This document shows, piece by piece, positions 1-6,159 of a DNA stretch of 14,094 bases (position 1 is the first letter of the stretch; each line of letters starts with the position of its first letter). Source of the stretch: Candidatus Heimdallarchaeota archaeon (GTDB taxonomy: Archaea; Asgardarchaeota; Heimdallarchaeia; JABLTI01). A program made the translations under genes and the position numbers. Location of the stretch: assembly GCA_023128635.1 (NCBI GenBank), contig JAGMDP010000103.1, positions 1-14,094 on the forward strand. Direction: 5' to 3'. The notes under the pieces are model-generated. The model made no database searches and had not been told where the DNA came from. It worked only from the letters and a program-made list of their open reading frames with translations.

Positions 1-285
1 ATCCATGTGAAAGATTCTATGGAACTCTTAGCGGAAGAGAAACTTGTCAGCAAGAGCGATTTCGAGAGTGCTGATAAATCTTGGAAGAAGGGATTAGCAA
101 ATGTTAGAGCTGATGTTGAGGAATTGCAGAAAATAGTTGTGACAAAAGAAGAACTAAATGATTTCCAAGAGAAGCAATTAAGTGCTTACGATAAACAAAA
201 GAGAATGAATTTTGTCTTGTTATTTACAACTATATTGAGCTTAATACTTGTAGGCATTGTTTTGGTTTTAACTTTGTTACCATAG
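1..285 (+). CDS. Small coiled-coil protein with C-terminal membrane anchor (probably 5'-truncated by the window edge)
   Basis: The reading frame is open from the first base, so the gene may begin outside the window; internal candidate starts are GTG at 7 and ATG at 19. The first ~65 residues are highly charged and helical in character (repeated Glu/Lys, for example residues around VVTKEELNDFQEKQ), as in a coiled coil. They are followed by one hydrophobic segment of about 23 residues (FVLLFTTILSLILVGIVLVL) that ends at the C-terminus. This is a tail-anchored layout with the charged part expected in the cytoplasm. The family is not recognised and no catalytic motif is visible. The gene ends only four bases from the end of the convergent gene on the other strand. 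It could be a membrane-tethered adaptor or scaffold, but that is inference. Confidence 0.6.
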   Translation: MHVKDSMELLAEEKLVSKSDFESADKSWKKGLANVRADVEELQKIVVTKEELNDFQEKQLSAYDKQKRMNFVLLFTTILSLILVGIVLVLTLLP

Positions 286-289
286 GAAC

Positions 290-1369
290 TTAGCCCTTTT
301 TGAGTGTTATATCCGAGTACTTAACTCTTCCAGGTCTTTTCCGAACAGCATATAGTATAGATACAAGCATCACGGTAGTAACTGACCCAATCGCAAGATA
401 TGACCATGGAAAATTATTAACTACAAATGTATTCCGACTAAGTGGAGGAGTAAACCATCTGTAATGTGGATCATAAGAAGCATTGGTAAAAGAACCAAAA
501 TTTATGTAGATCGAGGCATCTTTTATTGGAACAGTAGTTGATGGTAAAGTAGTGTTTACAATTCCTTCTGAGCCATCTCTTATTATCCAATCCTCCCATT
601 CATATTCAGCTTTAAATTCTCCAGCACTAGCTTCAACTTTCGAATTTGAGAATACCAAATCATAACTAGAGCTTAATGACAAATGAAGAGCTAGTTTTGT
701 TCCTCCTGTTACAGGCATGAAATTTGTGAATGTAAGATATGACTTTATTTCACCAGGAGCAAGAACGGTACTAACTTGACGAGCGAGTAAAACGTGCTCT
801 CTTGCTGTATAGAAATCTACCGTCAACAAACCGTCATTTGTTGAAAACTGCGAATAATAAATTGGTTGTCCATCAATACCAAATCCGAATTTAACTCGAA
901 TCATATTAGTTAATGGTGTTAGACCAACGACTGTGTCAGTTGCTGGTTCAAATAATCCATTACTGTCCGAATCCACAAATTCTATGAGTGATTCGTAGTT
1001 CCATCCAAATTCTAAGTTAGGAATCCCCGTTGACACATCCTCATAAAATCTTGAATCTATTTCTAATAGACCACCTACACCATCATTAAATATATCCAAG
1101 TTGTGACCTAATTCATGACTAGCAGAAGAACCATTGACTGTTTCGTATGTTTGATAACCCAACCGATCTTCTTTCACTTCAAAGAATAATGGATGTGTTA
1201 ACCTTGCTTCTATGTTATCAGCTATCGTGTCACCATCGCTGTCTGAGAATAAAATAACTGATTCATAAATTACCATTGAAAAGGAAAGCGCAGTAATCAT
1301 ACTAAAAACTACTAACAAGGTAGCAATATTTACATGGGGTTTATCTCTTACGAATTTTTCTTTAGACAT
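290..1369 (-). CDS. Predicted extracytoplasmic protein with two membrane segments, Ca2+-binding-like loops and a HELGHN string
   Basis: This is a 359-residue protein. Residues ~13-40 form an N-terminal hydrophobic segment (signal anchor) and residues ~322-342 a second one, followed by a positively charged tail (RKRPGR), which suggests the middle ~280 residues lie outside the cell. Directly after the first segment is DSDGDTIADNIE (43-54), like a thrombospondin type-3 or dockerin calcium loop. A second Asp-rich loop, DSDSNGLFEPATD, is at 133-145. Residues 150-300 are rich in alternating hydrophobic and Ser/Thr residues with several N-x-T/S sites, as in a beta-sandwich. Residues 85-89 read HELGH, the zinc-protease consensus, but the third ligand position expected in reprolysins is Asn. 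I do not recognise the family. A surface-binding protein or degenerate protease are both possible. The gene is transcribed divergently from the HEAT gene. Confidence 0.75.
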   Translation of the reverse strand: MSKEKFVRDKPHVNIATLLVVFSMITALSFSMVIYESVILFSDSDGDTIADNIEARLTHPLFFEVKEDRLGYQTYETVNGSSASHELGHNLDIFNDGVGGLLEIDSRFYEDVSTGIPNLEFGWNYESLIEFVDSDSNGLFEPATDTVVGLTPLTNMIRVKFGFGIDGQPIYYSQFSTNDGLLTVDFYTAREHVLLARQVSTVLAPGEIKSYLTFTNFMPVTGGTKLALHLSLSSSYDLVFSNSKVEASAGEFKAEYEWEDWIIRDGSEGIVNTTLPSTTVPIKDASIYINFGSFTNASYDPHYRWFTPPLSRNTFVVNNFPWSYLAIGSVTTVMLVSILYAVRKRPGRVKYSDITLKKG

Positions 1370-1527
1370 TAAACATCATTTCTTTTAAACTAACTATAAC
1401 AGTACGAATTTTTCTAAAAGATATAGTGCTTTAAATTATGTTGAAAATTATAGGAATTTCTTCATAAAATGTTACAAGAGAAAGTTATTTGTATCAAGTA
1501 TGTAGACAATTATTTGTGGTGCTTGCC
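1370..1527. promoter_or_regulatory. Divergent promoter region between the surface protein and the HEAT-repeat gene
   Basis: On the plus strand, a TATA-like CTTTAAATT at 1429-1437 predicts transcription starting near 1460, before the HEAT gene. On the minus strand the best candidate is the CTATAAC stretch at 1393-1399 (read in reverse), about 25 bases from the surface-protein start at 1369. That would make its mRNA nearly leaderless; a further A+T-rich stretch at 1411-1425 is an alternative. The assignments rest on spacing and composition only. Confidence 0.4.
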
Positions 1528-2256
1528 TTGGGGTCAAATAAAAGGAGCCTTGAAGAGTTTATCGAAGAACTTGTAGATTGGGATGAGGCAACTCGAGGTG
1601 AAGCTGCAAAAGCTCTCGGTGAAACTGAAGATGAGGAAGCAATTGATCCTTTATTGAAGGCTTTAATGGAAGATGAATCCGAAGATGTCCGAGTATCAGC
1701 AGCTAGAGCTTTAGGGAAATTTTATGGAAATAAGAGAATACCTACGGAATTAGGTTTGATAATAGAAGAAGAAATATCACCCATTGTCCGAATAGCTATT
1801 GCTAATTCTATTGGTAATCTCGAAAACATTTCTGCAACGAAATTATTGATCCCTATATTGGAAAGAGATGAATCCTTTTGGGTGAGAGAAGCAATAATCG
1901 ATGCTTTTGGTAAGATTGGAACAAAGGAATTTACACCCCTAATTCTGAGACACCTAAAAGAGGATCCCTCGGAAGAAGTAAGAGTTCAAGCAGCTGCTGC
2001 TTTACAAAAATGCTCTGACAAATCTATTCTTGAGGAAATTCTAATGATATTTCAAAAAGAGGATTCAGATGAAGTAAAAAGCCACATAACTGGAATAATT
2101 GCCAATTTAGGGGATATTGAATCCGTAGAATTATTAACCACAGCATTGGAAAATGATGATTTTAAACTTACTCAAGCTGCGGCAGCAGAAGCAATACATA
2201 ATATCGCTCAAAAACTAGGTTATAAAGACGATAATGAGATGCTGGATTCTCTGTAA
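1528..2256 (+). CDS. HEAT-repeat (PBS lyase HEAT-like) protein
   Basis: The protein is built almost wholly of ~30-residue helical pairs with the PBS-lyase/HEAT signature: DEEAIDPLLKALMEDESEDV followed by RVSAARALG, and later EVRVQAAAALQK and TQAAAAEAIHNIAQ. About six repeats cover the whole chain. Such proteins form curved solenoids that bind other proteins; no catalytic residues are visible. The start is uncertain. The frame opens earlier, with TTG at 1489 and GTG at 1516 or 1519, but those add a hydrophobic stretch unlike a HEAT protein. I prefer TTG at 1528, preceded by GTGGTG, which resembles an archaeal ribosome-binding site. The protein is very acidic. It lies upstream of the isomerase gene, which has its own TATA box. 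Function is unknown; scaffold is the reasonable guess. Confidence 0.85.
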   Translation: MGSNKRSLEEFIEELVDWDEATRGEAAKALGETEDEEAIDPLLKALMEDESEDVRVSAARALGKFYGNKRIPTELGLIIEEEISPIVRIAIANSIGNLENISATKLLIPILERDESFWVREAIIDAFGKIGTKEFTPLILRHLKEDPSEEVRVQAAAALQKCSDKSILEEILMIFQKEDSDEVKSHITGIIANLGDIESVELLTTALENDDFKLTQAAAAEAIHNIAQKLGYKDDNEMLDSL

Positions 2257-2270
2257 AAAACCAGACTAAA

Positions 2271-2280
2271 ACATTTAAAC
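2271..2280 (+). promoter_or_regulatory. TATA box for the isopentenyl-diphosphate isomerase gene
   Basis: The A+T-rich ACATTTAAAC sits just after the HEAT gene stop. Start of transcription about 25 bases downstream would be near 2300-2305. This leaves a short leader before ATG 2333 and argues against using the GTG at 2300 as the start codon. Confidence 0.5.
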
Positions 2281-2332
2281 TAGTTCAACTATTTTTCATG
2301 TGCAATCAAGAATTATTATTAGGTTAACATCA

Positions 2333-3493
2333 ATGACTAAATCTACTATACGGGAAATTTCCGGAATGACAAACAAGAAGGTATCTGATGAAACAGCAAA
2401 TAGAAAACAAGATCACATTGAAATTTGTTGTAATAAATTACATGAAATAGAAATGTCAGTTACTACTGGTTTTGAGGATATTCATTTTGTTCCAAATGCT
2501 TTACCAGATATCAATTTGGATAATATTAATATGAATACTGAATTTCTAAAACATGATTTCGATTATCCAATTTTTATCTCGTCTATTACTGGTGGAACAA
2601 AACTCGCCAAAAAGATAAACAGTCGTCTTGCTAAACTCGCTGAGAAATACAATATCGGAATGGGTGTTGGAAGTCAGAGAGCAGCCATAGAAGATGAAGC
2701 CAATACAGATTCATTCACTATTGTTCGCCAACATGCTCCAAATGCTTTTGTAGCAGCCAATTTAGGAGCTGTGCAATTCAATTATGATTTCACTATCAAA
2801 CACGCAGAAGAAGCTGTTGAAATGATAAATGCTGATGCACTTATAGTACATCTAAATCCGCTGCAAGAAGTTATTCAACCTGAAGGAAATACAAATTTCA
2901 GCAACCTAACAACAAAGATTAAGGAAATAGGAAAGAAACTCAAACAACCACTGATTGTTAAAGAAGTGGGTTCGGGGATATCTCAAGACATTGCTCTAGA
3001 TTTAGTTGATGGCGATATCCCAGTTATTGATGTTGCAGGTGCTGGAGGAACAAGTTGGTCTCAAATAGAAGCAATCCGTGCAAAACAACAGGGACTTACC
3101 AAAGAACAAAGGGTTGGTGAATTATTCAAAGATTGGGGGCTTCCTACTGCGGTTAGTACCATTGAAGTAGGTAAATTCCGAGATAGGGTTGAAATCATCT
3201 CATCAGGTGGAATTAGAAATGGTTTACAAGCAGCAAAAGCTTTAGCAATTGGAGCAAAACTAGTGGGGATTGCATTACCATTAGCTTGTTTAGCTGCTAC
3301 CGGAACAGAAAAAGAATTAATTAATTGGTTGGAACAGTTTATTTACGAATTAAAAACAACCATGTTTTTAGTTGGTGCTGAAGAATTAGAAGGTCTACAA
3401 TATGCTCCTATGACAGTAACCGGAAAAACAGCTGAATGGTTGAATGCTAGAGGATTATTAGAAGAACTTGAAATGATTAATTTACGAGGATAA
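2333..3493 (+). CDS. fni: Type-2 isopentenyl-diphosphate delta-isomerase (FMN-dependent)
   Basis: This enzyme interconverts isopentenyl and dimethylallyl diphosphate, giving the allylic primer for archaeal isoprenoid lipids. It needs reduced FMN, NAD(P)H and Mg2+. The family's landmarks appear in order: NRKQDHIE near residue 23, the phosphate/flavin-binding ITGGT, GMGVGSQRAAIE near 109, HLNPLQEVIQPEG from 173 (Mg2+ and substrate contacts), IVKEVGSGIS, DVAGAGGTSW, the dehydratase-like GGIRNG, and a helical C-terminus. Length (386 residues) is slightly above the usual 350-370 because of an N-terminal extension. I chose ATG 2333 because AGGT lies eight bases upstream and the TATA box at 2271-2280 would start the RNA after GTG 2300; ATG 2366 is also possible. 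The next gene begins five bases after the stop, so the two are co-transcribed. The cell probably runs a mevalonate-type pathway; none of its other genes is in view. Confidence 0.95.
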   Translation: MTKSTIREISGMTNKKVSDETANRKQDHIEICCNKLHEIEMSVTTGFEDIHFVPNALPDINLDNINMNTEFLKHDFDYPIFISSITGGTKLAKKINSRLAKLAEKYNIGMGVGSQRAAIEDEANTDSFTIVRQHAPNAFVAANLGAVQFNYDFTIKHAEEAVEMINADALIVHLNPLQEVIQPEGNTNFSNLTTKIKEIGKKLKQPLIVKEVGSGISQDIALDLVDGDIPVIDVAGAGGTSWSQIEAIRAKQQGLTKEQRVGELFKDWGLPTAVSTIEVGKFRDRVEIISSGGIRNGLQAAKALAIGAKLVGIALPLACLAATGTEKELINWLEQFIYELKTTMFLVGAEELEGLQYAPMTVTGKTAEWLNARGLLEELEMINLRG

Positions 3494-3498
3494 GACAT

Positions 3499-4326
3499 AT
3501 GAACCGCTCATTTGAAGATGAATCACCATTTAAGGAAGATCTAGGACCTCTTATAAAAACACTTGAAAGTGATCCTGATTGGAATAAGCGATTTGGTGCT
3601 GCCAGTAAACTGTTTAGACTTGGAAAGGAAAAATCAGTTGATCCATTGATTAAAGCTCTACAAAATGATTCTCATCCTGAGATGAGACGATTTGCAGCTT
3701 TTCTGCTTGGTAGACTTGGAGATCCTCGAGCAACTTGGGCGCTAATTGCAGCTTTACGGCAAGCTCTTAGTGAGAAAGATAAAACGATTACCTATCATAC
3801 TAAAGAGGCACTAGTTAAAATCAAAAGTAGTGATTTACCTTCGATATTGACAAGTACGATTGATGATAGTGAAGAATTCTTTGAAATGAGAATTATGGCT
3901 CTTAATTTGTTAGGCGAGATTGCTGATACAAAGAGCGTAGAATGTTTAATACAAGTAATTAATAATCCAAATACCGAAGGAAAAATTAGAGGTCGTGCGA
4001 TCGAAGTATTAATCTATACCGGACATTTAGCAGGTTTACAACTAGTGTTAGATCTTCTTGAAACAACTACAAATAAAAACTTCCAGAAAGTTGTCGCTCG
4101 TGCTCTATGTAAAACACCTCTGAAAAATAAAACAATTGTATTACGATTTGGTGATGCTTTACTCCATATTATGGAAACCGAAGAAGGTAAGAAAAAAGAA
4201 AAAGATACTGAATTAACAAAACTTGCAGCAGAGTCTCTTAAACAACTAGCTATAAACATCAATATTACTTTTAAACAATTAATGGACAAAATAATTATAG
4301 TTCGTAAAAAACAAAAACAGAAATAG
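3499..4326 (+). CDS. HEAT-repeat protein co-transcribed with the isomerase
   Basis: The protein has 275 residues. The N-terminal ~90 contain clear HEAT/PBS-lyase repeats: KSVDPLIKALQNDSHPEMRR, then FAAFLLGRLGDPRATWALIAAL. Weaker helical pairs follow to about residue 215 (MRIMALNLLGEIADTKSVEC). The C-terminal ~60 residues are lysine-rich (EEGKKKEKDTE, and VRKKQKQK at the end), which could contact nucleic acid or acidic surfaces. ATG 3499 is preceded by GAGGA inside the last codons of the isomerase gene; with a five-base gap this suggests translational coupling. No enzymatic motif is present. It is a different protein from the HEAT gene upstream: more basic, and with longer, degenerate repeats. 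A role as adaptor or assembly factor is plausible, but the link to isoprenoid synthesis is known only from position. Confidence 0.85.
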   Translation: MNRSFEDESPFKEDLGPLIKTLESDPDWNKRFGAASKLFRLGKEKSVDPLIKALQNDSHPEMRRFAAFLLGRLGDPRATWALIAALRQALSEKDKTITYHTKEALVKIKSSDLPSILTSTIDDSEEFFEMRIMALNLLGEIADTKSVECLIQVINNPNTEGKIRGRAIEVLIYTGHLAGLQLVLDLLETTTNKNFQKVVARALCKTPLKNKTIVLRFGDALLHIMETEEGKKKEKDTELTKLAAESLKQLAININITFKQLMDKIIIVRKKQKQK

Positions 4327-4341
4327 TCTTTCTTAAGGAAA

Positions 4342-4351
4342 GATTTAAATG
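4342..4351 (+). promoter_or_regulatory. Candidate TATA box of the L7Ae-eS28-eL24 operon
   Basis: GATTTAAATG lies just after the HEAT gene. It would start RNA near 4372 and leave a leader of about 85 bases before the L7Ae start. It directly abuts a small hairpin (TCTTTC at 4327-4332 with GAAAGA at 4338-4343). An alternative A+T-rich element is AAATTTACC at 4377-4385. Confidence 0.4.
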
Positions 4352-4401
4352 ATGTTCCTTTTGTCACCAAATTAGGAAATTTACCTCAAGCGATGACTAG
4401 T

Positions 4402-4447
4402 AAATCAATTTATCACTGTTGATTTGCGATGAGGAAGCTCGAGGAGG
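4402..4447 (+). promoter_or_regulatory. Structured leader and ribosome-binding site of the L7Ae gene
   Basis: The leader holds an inverted repeat, AAATCAA (4402-4408) with TTGATTT (4419-4425), seven pairs around a ten-base loop. A second small stem, GAG/CTC closing GAAG, is at 4431-4440. The strong ribosome-binding site GAGGAGG (4441-4447) follows, ten bases before ATG 4458. L7Ae is known in archaea to bind kink-turn RNA and to control its own message. The GA-rich bases flanking the second stem resemble parts of a kink-turn, but I could not draw a canonical one. Confidence 0.35.
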
Positions 4448-4457
4448 AATATTATCA

Positions 4458-4829
4458 ATGAGCAAACCATTTTATGTGAATATAGATGTGCCCGAAGAAT
4501 TGAAACAAGAAGCCTTGAAAGTTCTTGAGAAAGCTCGAGATACTGGTAAAACCAAGAAAGGTACCAATGAAACTACTAAAGCTATTGAAAGAAATCAAGC
4601 TAAATTAGTTTTAATTGCCAATGATGTTCAACCACAAGAAATTGTGATGCACTTACCGCTTCTCTGTGAAGAGAAAAATATCCCGTATGTTGTTTGTGGA
4701 TCTATGAAAGACATTGGTAAAGCAATTGGTTTAGATCGTCCTTCCGCAAGTGCAGGAATCACTAATCCAGGCAATGCTAAAGATGCTTTAGATTCCCTTG
4801 TCAAGAAACTTGTGGCATTGAAGAAATAA
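4458..4829 (+). CDS. rpl7ae: Ribosomal protein L7Ae (eL8), kink-turn RNA-binding protein
   Basis: L7Ae binds kink-turns in 23S rRNA, in box C/D and H/ACA guide RNPs and in archaeal RNase P. The 124-residue length is typical. The diagnostic RNA-binding stretch is present: [14 protein letters not shown] around residues 33-46, followed by [20 protein letters not shown] and [12 protein letters not shown]. The usual Gly of the ERG motif is Asn here, a modest departure. The start at ATG 4458 is fixed by GAGGAGG ten bases upstream; the same frame extends to a TTG near 4419 but that would swallow the ribosome-binding site. It is first in the order L7Ae - eS28 - eL24 that is conserved across many archaea. 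The frequent next members, nucleoside diphosphate kinase and IF-2, are missing here. Confidence 0.97.
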   Translation: MSKPFYVNIDVPEELKQEALKVLEKARDTGKTKKGTNETTKAIERNQAKLVLIANDVQPQEIVMHLPLLCEEKNIPYVVCGSMKDIGKAIGLDRPSASAGITNPGNAKDALDSLVKKLVALKK

Positions 4830-4858
4830 AGGAACAAAAAATTGGAATGTGATACACT

Positions 4859-5107
4859 ATGAGCGGTCGAAGATCTCAAGATGCAGATAGAACAACCCAA
4901 GATAATTCCTATCCTGCTGAAATTGTGCAAGTAGTAGCTCGCACTGGTGTCACTGGTGAAGTTCTTCAATGTAAAGTACGAGTACTTGAAGGACCAGATA
5001 GAATGAGAATTATAACACGTAATGTTAAAGGTCCAGTAAGAGTGGGCGACATTCTCATCTTAAGAGAAACAGAACGTGAAGCTCGAAGAATGAGAGGAAG
5101 AAGATAA
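4859..5107 (+). CDS. rps28e: Small-subunit ribosomal protein eS28
   Basis: eS28 is a small OB-fold protein of the 30S head, near the mRNA exit channel, found in archaea and eukaryotes but not bacteria. The central core is unmistakable: [20 protein letters not shown], then [19 protein letters not shown], ending in the Arg-rich tail [10 protein letters not shown]. At 82 residues it is slightly longer than the usual ~70, through a polar N-terminal extension (first ~17 residues, [15 protein letters not shown]). ATG 4859 is the only sensible start. It lies 29 bases after L7Ae and 26 bases before eL24 in the same operon. Confidence 0.97.
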   Translation: MSGRRSQDADRTTQDNSYPAEIVQVVARTGVTGEVLQCKVRVLEGPDRMRIITRNVKGPVRVGDILILRETEREARRMRGRR

Positions 5108-5133
5108 GTAATTATCAAGGAGACATGTGACAA

Positions 5134-5355
5134 ATGAAAGAACAAACATGTGCATTCTGTGCTTCCGGAATTGAACCTGGAACAGGTACAATGTTAGTCA
5201 AGAATGATGGTTCGATTTTGTGGTTCTGTTCGAGAAAATGTCGAGTGTCAATGGTTGATTTCAAACGAAACCCAAGGAAACTCAAATGGACAGAAAGATA
5301 CGAGCAAAAGATTCTCACTGGTGGCAGATCCCGTAGACGAAGAAGAAGCAGGTAA
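5134..5355 (+). CDS. rpl24e: Large-subunit ribosomal protein eL24 (zinc-binding)
   Basis: The 73-residue protein has the treble-clef zinc site of the eL24 family: C6-x2-C9 (CAFC) and C32-x3-C36 (CSRKC). These are followed by the family's [14 protein letters not shown] stretch and a very basic tail ([11 protein letters not shown]). It binds 23S rRNA near the subunit interface. AAGGAG at 5117-5122 lies 11 bases before ATG 5134. It is the last gene of the ribosomal operon, and its final codons form one arm of the hairpin of the operon's likely terminator. Confidence 0.96.
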   Translation: MKEQTCAFCASGIEPGTGTMLVKNDGSILWFCSRKCRVSMVDFKRNPRKLKWTERYEQKILTGGRSRRRRRSR

Positions 5356-5394
5356 TTTTAGTTCCTGCTTAATTTTTCATTTTTTTTCTTTTTT
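5346..5394 (+). terminator. Hairpin plus T-tracts ending the ribosomal operon
   Basis: AAGCAGG (5346-5352) pairs perfectly with CCTGCTT (5364-5370), giving seven pairs around an 11-base loop that contains the eL24 stop codon. It is followed at once by T5 (5373-5377), T8 (5380-5387) and T6 (5389-5394). T-tracts alone suffice for archaeal termination; a stem before them gives a bacterial-style look. Confidence 0.7.
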
Positions 5395-5403
5395 GTTAAT
5401 TCT

Positions 5404-5459
5404 TTGTTCAAAACAACAAATTCTTAATATTGTATGTTTATAGAGAATTAGTTGAACAA
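5404..5459 (+). repeat. Two-part inverted repeat around a candidate TATA box
   Basis: TTGTTCAA (5404-5411) is the exact reverse complement of TTGAACAA (5452-5459). Nested inside, AATTCT (5419-5424) matches AGAATT (5444-5449). The apex contains GTTTATAG (5436-5443), a TATA-like element about 25 bases before a predicted start near 5466. The two arms could be an operator spanning the promoter of the downstream gene or, less likely, an RNA hairpin. Confidence 0.45.
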
Positions 5460-5503
5460 GTGTATTAAGATATATTTCAACAATAATTAGGAGTCGCTAA
5501 ACT

Positions 5504-6127
5504 ATGAAATACAAAGAGCAATTAGATAAAGCAGAACAGCTTGAAGCACAAGGGAAAAATGTGGAAGCTGCTAAAATATATGAAAATATAGGTACTAAGA
5601 GTTTACGAGAGGAAGGGGAAGAAAGAAAAGCTGCTCCAAAAATAATCGCAAAAAGCATTGCTAGATATATATTAGCAGGAAAAATAACGCAAGCACAAGA
5701 TCTTGCCTTTCAAGTCTTATTCATGAAAGATGAAGATCCATTTCTTTCATTGCAAATTGAAACAGCGATTTCATCAAAAACAAATGTTGTAAGAGGATTC
5801 TTGATAAAGAAATTTCCAACTAAAATGGATGACAATAACAAAACATTACTTGAAATACCTCAGAATAGAAAAGTCATGAAAATAGAAAAAGAAGTTACTA
5901 TAAAGAAAATGTGGGAGCAAACAATTTATGGGGAATATAAAGAGAAATTTGATTTACTTGATCAAAAGTATCCAAATCCAAAAGAAATGATAAATTTTAT
6001 CCTCTCAACAAAAACAGGAATAAATATTGTTGGTGGGGAAACATTAGATGGTCAGAAAATACTGGTTCTCATTGCTGCCACATATAACGATGATCCAATT
6101 GAAGTCATTGATCTAAAGACAAGCTAA
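5504..6127 (+). CDS. Unrecognised protein with TPR/SNAP-like N-terminus
   Basis: This is a 207-residue cytoplasmic protein with no signal or membrane segment. Residues 1-33 look like a tetratricopeptide helix pair (YKEQLDKAEQLEAQGKNVEA, then AKIYENIG). Residues 43-90 give another helical hairpin (IIAKSIARYILAGKITQAQD), as in TPR or alpha-SNAP-type proteins. The linker near 95-130 is Lys-rich. The C-terminal third (~135-207) ends in a beta-rich stretch (GINIVGGETLDGQ, KILVLIAATY). The start is well fixed by AGGAG at 5489-5493, ten bases before ATG 5504. It stands alone between the ribosomal operon and the SRP RNA gene, which converges on it. I do not recognise the full-length family; protein binding is the only function the sequence supports. 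Confidence 0.8.
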   Translation: MKYKEQLDKAEQLEAQGKNVEAAKIYENIGTKSLREEGEERKAAPKIIAKSIARYILAGKITQAQDLAFQVLFMKDEDPFLSLQIETAISSKTNVVRGFLIKKFPTKMDDNNKTLLEIPQNRKVMKIEKEVTIKKMWEQTIYGEYKEKFDLLDQKYPNPKEMINFILSTKTGINIVGGETLDGQKILVLIAATYNDDPIEVIDLKTS

Positions 6128-6159
6128 GAAAATCTTTATTGTTACTTTTATTAAAAAGT
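6128..6159. terminator. Shared A+T-rich ends of the TPR-like gene and the SRP RNA gene
   Basis: The 32 bases between the convergent genes contain T-rich runs on both strands. On the plus strand these are CTTTATTGTTACTTTTATT after the TPR-like stop. On the minus strand there is a T5 run (6157-6153), two bases after the predicted SRP RNA 3' end. Both fit archaeal T-tract termination. Confidence 0.5.

Noticed and set aside
4014..4370. 118-codon minus-strand frame opposite the second HEAT gene
   Set aside because: Phe/Leu/Ser-rich translation typical of the reverse of a Lys/Glu-rich gene; the plus-strand HEAT protein explains the region.
4628..4969. 113-codon minus-strand frame opposite L7Ae and eS28
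   Set aside because: It lies over two unmistakable ribosomal protein genes and has no recognisable product.
5115..5443. Minus- and plus-strand frames overlapping eL24 (5115-5318 and 5204-5443)
   Set aside because: eL24 with its zinc cysteines is the real gene; the others run through the terminator or lack any family features.
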